Shown: piece by piece, positions 27,392-37,120 of the stretch
Position numbering within the stretch: the first letter of the stretch is position 1
Layout: each line of letters opens with the position of its first letter
NCBI RefSeq assembly: GCF_014696615.1
Contig: NZ_JACJQJ010000038.1
Span: 1-64,000, forward strand
Origin: Nostoc linckia FACHB-104
GTDB lineage: Bacteria > Cyanobacteriota > Cyanobacteriia > Cyanobacteriales > Nostocaceae
DNA length: 64,000 bases
Reading direction: 5' to 3'
Made by a program: the position numbers and the translations under genes
Notes under the pieces: model-generated
What the model saw: the letters and a program-made list of their open reading frames with translations, nothing else
Database searches by the model: none
Told to the model about the DNA's origin: nothing

Positions 27392-27459
27392 GTCTCCCCT
27401 ATCTTGATGCTCCTAGTTTGCAGCAATGCTAACTTGAGCAAGTCTAAGTAAGGGGAGAC
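27392..27459 (-). other. Imperfect hairpin in the leader of the parvulin-like gene
   Basis: GTCTCCCCT (27392-27400) pairs with AGGGGAGAC (27451-27459); inside, TGCTC and GAGCA can pair too. On the minus strand it lies about 60 bases before the parvulin-like start codon. It might be a regulatory leader structure or part of a repeat; further short inverted pairs follow up to 27590. No known riboswitch class was recognised. Confidence 0.35.
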
Positions 27460-27648
27460 AGTGGAGTAGCGCTGGTGGGGTTTCGAGGCTAAATTCCTTG
27501 CTATAAACAAGGAACAAACTGTTAGTCAGACGTGTGGTTCTATCCTGGGATTTTATCTAGAGCCTAGATAGGATCTATTCTTGATTCCTTATTAAACCCC
27601 GGCTTGGAAGAAGGTTCTAGGTCACTTTGGTGGTAACAATGGTTCTAA

Positions 27649-27806
27649 GAGATGATTTATAAAGTAAACCTGAAATTGTAGGGTGCGTTAGCAGCGAGAG
27701 TACGGCGCTGAGAAAGATGGTGCGTTATGGCTAATTATTACTCTCTTAAGTTCCAAAATCCTTGTACAGCCGTAATACACCCTACATTTACTTTATAAAT
27801 AGCCTC
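27649..27806. mobile_element. MITE-like element, copy 2
   Basis: Inverted ends GAGATGATTTATAAAGTAAA and TTTACTTTATAAATAGCCTC, with inner GTAGGGTG / CACCCTAC, match the copy at 21906-22044. 158 bases, no coding. It lies between the parvulin-like gene and the small HTH gene, in a gap of about 0.8 kb that otherwise shows no gene. Confidence 0.7.
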
Positions 27807-28162
27807 TAATACTAATGCTTCAAAATAAAGCTACACATTGACAGTAGAAGTATCTGAAGTCAGGATTTAGAAAAATTCTCTAAAAACAAAATCCCCGCAT
27901 TTTTTAAGGATGCTATTGCCAAATAAGGGTTGATAGGACTTGTTTCCTCAAAAATAGCTGATTTTATGTCTCCATTTCGGAGAATAAATAGCATCATTCG
28001 TGTGAGGATTCATATCCTTGAATAAGTAACAACCGTCATGAACTGCGTACACCAGCACGCATGAAAATCTCTCTTTCCAGTCAACAGTCATCTGTCATCC
28101 GTCAACACTATTTACAAGTCAGTATCCCTAAAAAATTCGAGGATTTTAATTTGTAAATATTG

Positions 28163-28360
28163 TTATGCAGATGCCAATATAATTGATAATTCTCGGTCAA
28201 TTTTTTCTGCTAGTTTGTAAGCCATTAAAGGGGGATTGCGGTAGTTGCTGGCAGTTTTTCTAAATCCCCATCGTCTGGCTTCAGCTTCGGAAACTCCAAA
28301 CTCTGCGGCTAGTTGGTGGTAAGACCAGCCATATTTTCTCATGAGGTCGATTGGATGCAT
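28163..28360 (-). CDS. Small helix-turn-helix-like protein
   Basis: 65 residues with AGGAG seven bases before the ATG. M-R-K-Y-G-W-S-Y-H-Q-L-A-A-E-F-G-V-S-E-A-E-A-R-R-W-G reads as a helix-turn-helix (second helix near 14-20, recognition helix near 24-33). It may regulate the peptide region or be a small adaptor. It lies 59 bases downstream of the HlyD gene on the same strand, so probably in the same transcript. Confidence 0.6.
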   Translation of the reverse strand: MHPIDLMRKYGWSYHQLAAEFGVSEAEARRWGFRKTASNYRNPPLMAYKLAEKIDRELSIILASA

Positions 28361-28419
28361 AATCTTGCTCCTATGGGCTTGGTAGATGAGAACTGGAATG
28401 TTTTCTTAGGCAACGAATG

Positions 28420-29967
28420 CTATATATCTAAACCACCTTTTTGGAGTTTCTTAAAGGGATCTAAGACAAAATCAATCACCCGACGCTGACGAATAATTAC
28501 TTCTGCGTTGGCTGACTGTCCGGCGGTTAAGGGAATACGTTTTTCGCCGTTTTGAATGTACTGTTTATCTAAGCTGATTTCTAATTCATAGGTTTCAAGG
28601 TTTCCTTGGGGTGTTTGCTGTACCTTGGAGTCAGGAGATAGCCAAGTAACTTTTCCTTGAGTAATGCCATATTCTTGGAAAGGATAAGCATCAAATTTGA
28701 TTTTGACTGGCATTCCTACCTTTAAAAAACCACTATCCTGACTGGGTATATTGGCCTTGAGGACAACACCCACATTTTTAGGCGCAATTTGGGCAATTCT
28801 TTGTCCAGGCTGTACCACAGATCCCGGCTTGCTGACGGGAAACTCAAAAATTGTCCCATCTACAGGCGATCGCACTATTCTCTGCTGTAACTGGATCTTT
28901 AAGGCTGTCACTTCGCTACGGGCTTGGAAAATTTGCGATCGCAATGCTGCAATTTGTGTTTCTATATCCTTGAGTTGTTGCTGATTTTTTAAAACTGCTA
29001 ATTTACCAGTTTGCAGTAAGCTTTGATAGCTATTTTCTTCTTCTTGTAGTCGCAGCTTTGCTTGCTCAATATCAGCCTGCAACTGGTTCATGGTTGTCTG
29101 ATAACGGCTTTGTTCCTCAGTTAAACGCAATTTTGCTTGCTGAACGTCAGATTTCGCCTTGTCGTAAAGTCTTTTACTTTCTTGTTGTTCTTTGATGAGT
29201 TGGTCAATTTGAGTCGCAGACACAGCACCATCTGTCAACAATTTACTAAAGCGCTCAACTTGTCTAGAATCAATTTTTAAACGGCTTTCAGCCGCTTTTT
29301 GGTCATTTTCCGAGGTGCTAATTTGTTGCTGTGCCTGGTTGACTAATGCCTGTTTCTCTAAATTTTGTAATTTATAAATACTCTGCTTTGTATCCAGGTT
29401 TTGTTTAGCCTGGTTAACTTGGGCAAGTTTCTCCAAAGCTTGGGATTGATTTTGTTGTTCCTGGGTACTCAGAGTTAACTGTAATTGATGTTTGAGTATA
29501 TCCAACTGTACCCTTTGATTTAAAAATCCAGTTAGTTTGGCCTCTGCTTGCTGAAGTTGTGTTTGTAACACATCAGACTCTAGTTCTAGTAAAACCTGCC
29601 CAGCTTTGACAGTATCGCCTTCTTTTACCTTCACAACCTTGACACTCCCACCAGCTTGGGAGTCCAATTTTTGAGTTGCACCTTGAGGTTCTATCCTTCC
29701 TCTAGCGCTTCCTGTCTCATCAACTTTTGCCAGTGTAGCCCAGGGTAAGGCGAGAATAGCAAAGGCTAATAGGACAGAAAATACTCCATGAGTCCAAACT
29801 CGAGGTAAGGCATCTAAAAGCTCTTCGGTACTATAGTGCAAATCGTTACTATTATCGGTGGTTGGTACAGCAACCTCAGTATATTCCTCATGGTTGCTGT
29901 AATCTGTGTAATTATTATCTTCCTCTTTAGCTAGTGCAGATGAGGAATTAACAAATGGATGTGGCAT
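28420..29967 (-). CDS. HlyD-family membrane fusion protein (secretion adaptor)
   Basis: 515 residues from ATG 29967 (the frame continues to a TTG). One transmembrane segment at about 55-75 (V-F-S-V-L-L-A-F-A-I-L-A-L-P-W-A), then a biotinyl-lipoyl-like half G-D-T-V-K-A-G-Q-V-L-L-E-L, long coiled coils (about 120-370, very Gln/Leu-rich), the second half I-V-R-S-P-V-D-G-T-I, and a beta-barrel domain. The architecture is that of type I secretion adaptors linking an inner-membrane ABC exporter to the outer membrane. It follows the PCAT gene by about 180 bases with an STRR between. Confidence 0.92.
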   Translation of the reverse strand: MPHPFVNSSSALAKEEDNNYTDYSNHEEYTEVAVPTTDNSNDLHYSTEELLDALPRVWTHGVFSVLLAFAILALPWATLAKVDETGSARGRIEPQGATQKLDSQAGGSVKVVKVKEGDTVKAGQVLLELESDVLQTQLQQAEAKLTGFLNQRVQLDILKHQLQLTLSTQEQQNQSQALEKLAQVNQAKQNLDTKQSIYKLQNLEKQALVNQAQQQISTSENDQKAAESRLKIDSRQVERFSKLLTDGAVSATQIDQLIKEQQESKRLYDKAKSDVQQAKLRLTEEQSRYQTTMNQLQADIEQAKLRLQEEENSYQSLLQTGKLAVLKNQQQLKDIETQIAALRSQIFQARSEVTALKIQLQQRIVRSPVDGTIFEFPVSKPGSVVQPGQRIAQIAPKNVGVVLKANIPSQDSGFLKVGMPVKIKFDAYPFQEYGITQGKVTWLSPDSKVQQTPQGNLETYELEISLDKQYIQNGEKRIPLTAGQSANAEVIIRQRRVIDFVLDPFKKLQKGGLDI

Positions 29968-30108
29968 GGTTATATTTCCCAAAATGGTAGTGTCATTTGT
30001 CCCTGATCATTCGTCCTTGGTCATTTGTTAAAGCCTATTTACGTTTTGGAAAAAGTTTGATTTATTACAATTAAATTGCGAATTTTCACTAATTTCAGTC
30101 AAAATTCA

Positions 30109-30145
30109 TCAGTCAACAGTCAACAGTTAACAGTTAACAGTTCCT
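30109..30145. repeat. Heptamer STRR (GTCAACA / GTTAACA)
   Basis: About five units of the AGTCAAC/AGTTAAC heptamer between the HlyD and PCAT genes. The same family forms the long tract at 43053-43257. Confidence 0.75.
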
Positions 30146-30150
30146 CAAAT

Positions 30151-33100
30151 TCAACTGACTTGCGCTAGTTGCTGTTGATTTAGATAGTAGTAATGACCTT
30201 GTTTAGCGATTAATTCGTCATGAGTACCGCTTTCTAATAAAACACCACGATCCAAGACGAGGATTAAGTCAGCGTTGCGGACGGTGGAAAGGCGATGGGC
30301 AATAATGATACTGGTGCGCCCTTTAAGAATAGTTTTCAGGTTGTTCTGAATAATCCGTTCTGACTCTGTGTCTAGGTGGCTGGTGGCTTCGTCAAACAGT
30401 AATAACCGAGGATTACCTAACAAAGCACGAGCGATCGCTAAACGTTGGCGTTGTCCACCAGAAAGCATTCCCCCACCTTCACCGATTTGGGTTTCGTAAC
30501 CTAGGGGTAGTTGCTGGATAAATTCATCTGCTCCCGCTAATTTTGCGGCTTGAATAATTTCGTCGAGGGTGGCTTCTGGGTGCGCTATGGCAATGTTTTC
30601 GCGGATGGTACTACCAAATAGAAAGGTGTCTTGGTCTACAACACCAACTTGAGAACGAAGCGATCGCAATGAAATACTAGTTACGTCATGGCCGTCAATC
30701 AGCACTTTGCCATCTGTGGCTGGATATAAGCCTAAAATTAATTTGCTCAAGGTGGTTTTCCCCGAACCACTACGTCCGACGATCGCCACCATTTGCTCTG
30801 GCTGAATTTCAAAACTGATATTTTCTAAGACGTTATTCTTACTTTCGGGGTGATAGCGGAAGGTGACATGATCAAAGCAAATGTGACCGCGTAGCTTACC
30901 TAAGGTCTTGCGGGGTTTATTGTGCAAGTCTTCTTCTGGTTCTGCTTCTAGAACATCATTGATGCGTTCGGTGGAAATAATGATTTCTTGGAATTCATTC
31001 CACAGTTGAGAAAACCTTTGGAAAGGCCCTAAAACATTACCCACCAACATATTGAAAGCTACTAATTGTCCAACGGTGAGTTCTCCTTGAATTACCTGCC
31101 ATGCGCCAAACCAGAGCAAGGCGGTACTGGTAAAGGTATTGATGGCACCACTAAGCATGGAGAGGCGAATGCCGATCACCTGAGCATTAAAGGCTTTTTT
31201 CACCAAACTATTTAGTAGTTCTTCCCAATGCCAACGCACAGTCTGTTCAATTGCTAAGGAACGGACTGTGCGGATTCCTGTGAGGGACTCGATAATATAG
31301 CTGTTTTCTTTGGCTCCAGCATTAAAAATATCTCTGGAGATGCGGCGTAAAATCCCTGTGCTAGCTAGGGCCAGAATAAAAAATGGTGGTACGGTAACTA
31401 ACACAAATAATGCCATTTTCCAGCTATACCAAAACATCAGGGCTAGATAGACAACTAGCGTTAATAAATCCAGCACGATGGATAGGGTTTGACCAGTGAG
31501 AAAGCTTTGAATTTTCTGATTTTCTTGGATGCGGGAGACGATATCGCCTACATAACGAGATTCAAAATAAGCCAGCGGTAAGCGAAAGGTATGTTTGATA
31601 AAACCTACCAATAAAGAGACGCTAATGCGGTTAGCGGTATGACTGAGTAAATATGTCCGCACTCCGTTCATGGCAATGCTAAACAACCCAAAAACGATCA
31701 TCCCGATCCCCACGGCGTTGAGGGTCGCAATGCTGCGTTGTACGAGTACTCGGTCAAGTAATAACTGAGTAAAGATTGGGGTGACTAGACCAAATATTTG
31801 AATTAGTACCGAAGCAACAAAGACTTCGATCAGGACTTTATAGTGGGGTTTGATTAAAGCAAAAAACTTCCACAAACCGATATCCTGATTTTGAGCATCT
31901 TTGAGTAAAGATGTTGGTTGTAGTAATAATGCAAACCCAGTCCAACCTGCTTTAAATTCCTTGAGGGTAAGTTTGCGTTGCCCAAGGGCGGGATCACCGA
32001 CAATTACCTGTTTTTTGGTAATTTCATAAACAACGATAAAGTGATTGCCTTCCCAATGAGCGATCGCAGGTAAAGATTGTTCAGCAAATTTATCTAGGGT
32101 GGCTTTGACTGGACGGGTGGTAAAACCCAAACTTTCTGCTGCTGTGGCGATCGCTTGCAAAGATGCACCACTCCGGCCGACGTTGGTCATATCTCGTAGC
32201 CGATTGACGCTAAAGTGCTTACCCCAATAGCGACCAATCATCACTAAGCAAGCTGCACCACAGTCAGAGGCACTATGTTGAGCATAGAAGGGATATTGAT
32301 GAGTCAGATGTCCCCACCAATGACCTATTTGCACCTTGGGATGAGGAAAGTAAGCACGTTGTTTGGGTTCGGTTTTTTTGGGTGGAGTCTGGGAAGGAAA
32401 GGCAATCACGTTACTGCGATTGCGGGTAAATACGGCTGGGGATTTTTGTACAGTAGCGGTTTGGGGTGCTGGTGAATCAATCAATTCTGCCAATTCTCCC
32501 CAATCTTGGAGCGCTGTTTGCCAATCGCTATGGTTGAGAATGTAAGCGATCGTGGGTTGTGTAGCTTGCCAACTCCCCGGTTTCACAGCACATATGTCAC
32601 CTGGTATTAATTTACTCCCGTCTGTATGGCGTAATTCTCCTCGACGCACTACCCATAGCTGAGTTTGTGCGGTGAGGTTGGTTGGTACTGCACCAATATC
32701 TAGCTGCTGGCGCGAGAAATAAGCTAAGGCTTGCAGCATATCTTCAACGGATGCATTGCCTTTTTTTCTGGAGTTCTGGCGACACAACATTAATAAATCC
32801 CAAAGTTCTGCACGCGCAAATAGGCGATCGCGGATTTTGGGATATTTCTCTATCAAAGTTTGCAATGTCTCTTGTGGGAGATAACCCAGCTTTAAGTTCA
32901 ACGAAGATCTGGCTGAGTATGGTTGCAAACTTGCTTGGGGAAATAAAGTGAGTTCTCCAAAGGATCTACCTGGGGATAGAGTAGTAATTAAGTTCTCTGC
33001 ATTATCCAGCAACCGGACTTTACCCGCTAAGACTAAATAAATTCCTGACTTAGCCTCTGTTGCTTGCCAAAACTCTTTTGCTATTGGCGGTTCCACAATT

Positions 33101-33204
33101 TCCATCGCCGCCAAACAGCTTTGCAGTTCTTTATCTGCTAACTTCTCACCCAAAATTATGGCGAGATGTTCGCTCAGCTCTACTTGTGAAGATATTAATT
33201 GCAT
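30151..33204 (-). CDS. Peptidase-containing ABC exporter (PCAT, C39 type) with N-terminal cyclic-nucleotide-like domains
   Basis: 1017 residues. Order: a cNMP-binding-like domain (about 30-125: S-P-G-R-S-F-G-E-L-T-L-F-P) and a second, degenerate one (165-240); linker; C39 peptidase with Gln309, Cys315 (S-A-S-D-C-G-A-A-C-L), His388 (G-N-H-F-I-V-V) and Asp404 (V-G-D-P-A), a complete catalytic set; six-helix ABC membrane domain; ATPase with Walker A G-R-S-G-S-G-K-T-T and signature L-S-G-G-Q-R-Q-R. This is the plan of HetC and related cyanobacterial exporters, which cut leaders after Gly-Gly and export the product. GGAG lies eight bases before the ATG. It is the natural partner of the double-glycine precursors downstream. 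Confidence 0.95.
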   Translation of the reverse strand: MQLISSQVELSEHLAIILGEKLADKELQSCLAAMEIVEPPIAKEFWQATEAKSGIYLVLAGKVRLLDNAENLITTLSPGRSFGELTLFPQASLQPYSARSSLNLKLGYLPQETLQTLIEKYPKIRDRLFARAELWDLLMLCRQNSRKKGNASVEDMLQALAYFSRQQLDIGAVPTNLTAQTQLWVVRRGELRHTDGSKLIPGDICAVKPGSWQATQPTIAYILNHSDWQTALQDWGELAELIDSPAPQTATVQKSPAVFTRNRSNVIAFPSQTPPKKTEPKQRAYFPHPKVQIGHWWGHLTHQYPFYAQHSASDCGAACLVMIGRYWGKHFSVNRLRDMTNVGRSGASLQAIATAAESLGFTTRPVKATLDKFAEQSLPAIAHWEGNHFIVVYEITKKQVIVGDPALGQRKLTLKEFKAGWTGFALLLQPTSLLKDAQNQDIGLWKFFALIKPHYKVLIEVFVASVLIQIFGLVTPIFTQLLLDRVLVQRSIATLNAVGIGMIVFGLFSIAMNGVRTYLLSHTANRISVSLLVGFIKHTFRLPLAYFESRYVGDIVSRIQENQKIQSFLTGQTLSIVLDLLTLVVYLALMFWYSWKMALFVLVTVPPFFILALASTGILRRISRDIFNAGAKENSYIIESLTGIRTVRSLAIEQTVRWHWEELLNSLVKKAFNAQVIGIRLSMLSGAINTFTSTALLWFGAWQVIQGELTVGQLVAFNMLVGNVLGPFQRFSQLWNEFQEIIISTERINDVLEAEPEEDLHNKPRKTLGKLRGHICFDHVTFRYHPESKNNVLENISFEIQPEQMVAIVGRSGSGKTTLSKLILGLYPATDGKVLIDGHDVTSISLRSLRSQVGVVDQDTFLFGSTIRENIAIAHPEATLDEIIQAAKLAGADEFIQQLPLGYETQIGEGGGMLSGGQRQRLAIARALLGNPRLLLFDEATSHLDTESERIIQNNLKTILKGRTSIIIAHRLSTVRNADLILVLDRGVLLESGTHDELIAKQGHYYYLNQQQLAQVS

Positions 33205-33297
33205 TTTCTCATCTCCAAGACTGAATGATTAATTGGTCGATGGCAAATTGCATGACCAAGGAAATTAAGCCGGATGTTATCGAATTGGCGAGGTTTC

Positions 33298-33330
33298 AGA
33301 TCCCCGACTTCTTCAAGAAGTCGGGGATCT
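33298..33330. repeat. Palindromic hairpin repeat (GATCCCCGACTTCTT)
   Basis: Arms GATCCCCGACTTCTT (33299-33313) and AAGAAGTCGGGGATC (33315-33329) are perfect complements. This word is a dispersed cyanobacterial palindrome. It lies between the HTH gene stop and the PCAT start; without a T-run it is not a standard terminator, but could still separate the two transcripts. Confidence 0.65.
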
Positions 33331-33347
33331 TATTGCATATAACATCC

Positions 33348-33866
33348 TTAAAGAGATTCAGTTGCTTGTGGTGATGAGGATTTTAGCTTGGTTGACAACC
33401 CCATTTGTTTGAGGAGCCGATTAATATGGCGATCGCTAATTTTAATTCCCAATTCCTGATTCAGATGTTGACTCAAACAAGAGGCTGTCCAGTTACTAAA
33501 TGCATAACCGTAATTACGGGGACTCCCACTCACCAATTCTTGCAATCTTTGAAGATATTGATGATTAACAGTCTTTGGTCTTCCAATTGGTCGTTTATTC
33601 AATTTATGCGCTATCCCTGCTTCTGCTAGAGCCATCCTGTATCCTACCTTCTCTTGAGAAGAATTGAATATTTCGCAGATATGATGTTGAGATTTATTCT
33701 TATCTGTTAGCAACATCATTTCACTAGGATGGCGATATTCTGGCAGTAAATCTGTTAGCAAATTCTGAGGTAATACCTGTCGTGGAAAAGGTTTAAAGAA
33801 TTTATTTCCTTGCGTAGTATCACTATCGCAAATCTTGTTTTGGCTCGAATAATGTGACATAATCAT
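33348..33866 (-). CDS. Winged-helix protein related to the IS630 transposase N-terminus; likely regulator
   Basis: About 172 residues from ATG 33866; the frame continues to a TTG at 33941. The C-terminal 100 residues carry R-P-I-G-R-P-K-T-V followed by L-Q-R-L-Q-E-L-V-S-G-S-P-R-N-Y-G-Y-A-F-S-N-W-T and I-S-D-R-H-I-N-R-L-L-K-Q-M-G-L-S, the HTH plus winged-helix DNA-binding part of IS630-type transposases. The catalytic DDE part is absent and the frame ends cleanly, so it is either a truncated transposase or a domesticated regulator. Position right before the PCAT gene and a 14-bp perfect inverted repeat upstream favour a regulator of the peptide region. Confidence 0.7.
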   Translation of the reverse strand: MIMSHYSSQNKICDSDTTQGNKFFKPFPRQVLPQNLLTDLLPEYRHPSEMMLLTDKNKSQHHICEIFNSSQEKVGYRMALAEAGIAHKLNKRPIGRPKTVNHQYLQRLQELVSGSPRNYGYAFSNWTASCLSQHLNQELGIKISDRHINRLLKQMGLSTKLKSSSPQATESL

Positions 33867-33955
33867 TGTCCAGTTGCATTCAACTGTTAAAAATGTGGGC
33901 GAAATCCTCCGTTGCAATTGTGATTGAATCGCGACATCCAAGGTTTCACAATTGC

Positions 33956-33989
33956 GTAGTTAATTAGTCCGGCAAGACTAATTAACTAC
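33956..33989. promoter_or_regulatory. Perfect 14-bp inverted repeat upstream of the winged-helix gene
   Basis: GTAGTTAATTAGTC and GACTAATTAACTAC flank CGGCAA. It lies 90 bases upstream of ATG 33866 (15 bases before the TTG alternative). It could be an operator for the winged-helix protein, or an RNA hairpin. Confidence 0.4.
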
Positions 33990-35871
33990 TTAACTTTTGT
34001 TTGTAGCTAACTTGGGAGTTTATTCCCCTAGGCTTTTAAAAGCCTAGGGGAATGTCCCTGGTTAAGTTTGTTGAAGCTTGCACTATTAGCATGATGAAGC
34101 TATGCAATGAGAAATAAGCAAGATAGTATCTACTTAGCATCTACTTATTTTCTCTTGCTGTAAAGTTTGCCTGAAGCGATCTCTGAGGTAAATATCCTTG
34201 CTAACAGCAAAAAAATCTTTCCAAAATATCCGTAAAGCATAGTTGCAATCTCCCCTGATAAAAAACAGTAATCTTTAGATTCAGTAATTCAGACTCAAAA
34301 ACCAAACTATTCTGATTTTAGAGAAAACCCAGACTACCTTTATTCTTTCTTTCCTGTTCCCCTTCGGATTCGCCAGTTGCTCATAGGGAGCCACTGCGTT
34401 GCATATTCATAGCATAAACCTATTACTAAATCTTGCTTGAGCTAAAGCTATCAAATTTGAGTCAAATCTAAGCAATTTCTGCAAAATAATTTTACAAGTA
34501 AATCAACAATAATTGATGTAGTTTCTATCACAAATATTCTTCACAATAAGCCCTATAACTTTGATGTATCCGGCTTGCAGCAACTGATATTAGATTGCCT
34601 TTACAGTAACCCTTTCTATAGCAATTACCAATCTTTAGTTAAAGAAACAATTTATGAAAAGCCTATGAATACTTATTAAATCTGTATTTGGGGACTTTTC
34701 AATTTTGGATTGCTATAGATTAATTTTGAATTTTGAATTTCGCGTAGTTTCACTAGTGGGTAAATTGTCACCCTTCCGGATATTTTTATAATCTGTAGAT
34801 GACCTATAACACTAGTATTTGATTGTAAAAATTAGTCGTAGATACTGAAAAACTGATTAGGGAAACAAGAAAGAAGAGAATCCAAAATGTAAGTAGGTGA
34901 TTGATAAAATTTATGAGTACATCGTTGCGCTTTTAAGCCAGCAATCACAAGTATTTTAGGTAGTTTCTCCTTGCATAGATAAGTTGCTCTATGCATACCT
35001 CATTCTGTATCTATTCAGAAATAAAACTACATTTATATATCCAAACAAGTATACACAAATTGTTTAAGTTTCAGAATTTAATACAGATGTGACATTATTG
35101 ACATAATGTACTACTTACTCTTTTTAATTAATTATATTTCTCTGACTTAGTCAAGCATTTTTAAAAGAAAGTTAACATTTTCACAATAGCTTTATAGTAA
35201 CTTGACTAAATCTTTAAAGTTATAGGATTACTTTTTATGATATAGGTAACCAAATCTTAAAATTGCTGACTCTACAATACCTACAATACATCTACCGCAC
35301 CTAAATACTTGTTCAGCAAACCCCTAGATATCGAAGAATTTGTTGCTTTGCATGAATAAACTTTGGGGTTTCTATATTTAACTATTTCAGGAAATTGGGC
35401 AATAGATTTTTTGACTATGATCTACGAGAGCTATATTTATAAGTTATGTTACTTTATTTATATCACTTTGGGTAGATGAAAATATATTTACCACTATTTA
35501 CTATCAATAATCTATCATTAATTAAACATTAATTAAAGCTAAAAGAGAATTTCAGATTTTTGCACAGATGCTAAAATCTCCACTAATAAACTGAACATCA
35601 TACACTCAGTATTTTTAGATAAATAGATCAAATCACTATCAGGGTACAATCACAGATGTGCCCTGACATGCGGCTATCTTTGAAAAACACGCACGCCTCA
35701 GAACATTAGTTCAATATTTGGTAAGTAGCCCAGTGTTAAAAGTTATTGTTATGGCAAGGCAGGAGTCAGCAGAGAAGACGATTCTAGCTTTGTTTACCTT
35801 TCTTAACTTAGTTTTGTTTTTCCCACCGACTTACTTAAAGCGTAATTACGAATTACGCCTTGCAATAGTAG
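33990..35871. other. Gene-poor AT-rich region of about 1.9 kb
   Basis: No convincing gene on either strand. Contains a perfect 32-bp palindrome at 34022-34053 (arms ATTCCCCTAGGCTTTT / AAAAGCCTAGGGGAAT) and dispersed words such as AATTTTGAATTTTGAATTTCGCG near 34727. The stretch 34900-35700 shows only low-complexity AT-rich sequence. Confidence 0.5.
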
Positions 35872-36891
35872 TCAAACTTTGCCACTACCAATTAGATACA
35901 ACAATGCCATCCGCACTGCGACACCACTGGTAACTTGCGCTTGAATCAGGCTAAATTCTGGGTCATCCATTAAATCAGAACTGATTTCAACACCACGATT
36001 AACTGGCCCTGGATGCAAGACTTTGACATTAGGCTTGCAAAGCCGGAGTTTGTCACGGGTAATGCCAAATAACTGGTGATATTCTCGTAAACTAGGCAAT
36101 AAATGAGCAGTCATGCGTTCCTTTTGGAGACGCAAAGTCATCACAAAATCAGCATCACGTAAAGCGGGTTCTAGCTGCCAATGTAAAAATAATTGCCGAT
36201 TAGATATGCTAGAAGAGGATTCCTGTGTTGCTTCTTCCGCGAAATACTCAGCAAATAACTTTGGTAGAAGAGTGGGTGGTGCGGCTAAATGCACCTCGGC
36301 ACCACTGGCGGTTAAACTGCTAATATTCGATCGCGCTACACGAGAATGGAGGATATCGCCAACGATCGCAATTTTTTTACCTTTTAAAAGTTCGATTCGG
36401 GGATTAGTGGGGTCAATTAAAGTACAAATAGTGAATAAGTCTAGCAGTGCTTGGGAAGGATGCTCATGTTGACCATCGCCAGCATTTAGTACACTAACTT
36501 TTACACCTAAACGATCCATTTCTTGAGCGATCGCATTGGGTACACCTGCTTCCCGATGGCGAATTACCATGATATCAGTGCCCATCGCCAAATAAGTCTT
36601 CGCAGTATCGAGAATTGTTTCTCCCTTAGTCATAGAAGAAGTTGCAGCCGCAAAGTTCAGTGTATCTGCACTGAGGCGTTTGGCTGCAATTTCAAAACTA
36701 CTACGAGTGCGGGTAGAGGGTTCAAAAAATAAATTCGCCACCACTTGTCCCTGCAATGTTGGGACTTTCTTCGTCCGTCTTGATAGCACTTCTTGGAAAC
36801 TAGCAGCAGTTTGCAAAACAGCGTCGTATTCAACGGGAGAAAAGTCTGTTAGGGAAAGAATGTGATGACGGTTCCAAGTACTAGTAGGCAT
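35872..36891 (-). CDS. pyrB: Aspartate carbamoyltransferase catalytic subunit
   Basis: 339 residues. Carbamoyl-phosphate site [13 protein letters not shown] at 55-67, H-P-S-Q-A-L-L-D near 140-150 and the late [13 protein letters not shown] identify ATCase. It condenses carbamoyl phosphate with aspartate in pyrimidine synthesis. No regulatory pyrI is adjacent, as usual in cyanobacteria. The last codons and stop lie beside an AATTACGAATTACG repeat word. Confidence 0.97.
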   Translation of the reverse strand: MPTSTWNRHHILSLTDFSPVEYDAVLQTAASFQEVLSRRTKKVPTLQGQVVANLFFEPSTRTRSSFEIAAKRLSADTLNFAAATSSMTKGETILDTAKTYLAMGTDIMVIRHREAGVPNAIAQEMDRLGVKVSVLNAGDGQHEHPSQALLDLFTICTLIDPTNPRIELLKGKKIAIVGDILHSRVARSNISSLTASGAEVHLAAPPTLLPKLFAEYFAEEATQESSSSISNRQLFLHWQLEPALRDADFVMTLRLQKERMTAHLLPSLREYHQLFGITRDKLRLCKPNVKVLHPGPVNRGVEISSDLMDDPEFSLIQAQVTSGVAVRMALLYLIGSGKV

Positions 36892-36978
36892 AAATATTTA
36901 TCAGTTTTTGGTGTAGAGACACAATTTAGTAATTCTCTACAGCTTTTAATTTACATATGCAGTGGCAATGATACCAGC

Positions 36979-37031
36979 TGTCTATGGGGATTGGGGATTG
37001 GGGATTGGGGATTGGGGACTGGGGACTGGGG
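36979..37031. repeat. Heptamer STRR (GGGGATT / GGGGACT)
   Basis: About seven GGGGATT/GGGGACT units between pyrB and mgtE, the same class as at 6903, 15270 and 58449. Confidence 0.8.
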
Positions 37032-37120
37032 ATGAGGGAACAAGAGGAAATTACCATTACCAATGACCAATTACCAAAGCCAAAAAAGAGGGGTTGTTCA
37101 ACCCCCAAATATACTTTGAT

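Noticed and set aside
33298-33330. Intrinsic terminator between the winged-helix gene and PCAT
   Set aside because: The stem is strong, but there is no T-run and the palindrome is a dispersed repeat type.
35718-35933. Plus-strand open frame near the pyrB end
   Set aside because: Overlaps the pyrB 3' end antisense and an AATTACG repeat word; no start signal.
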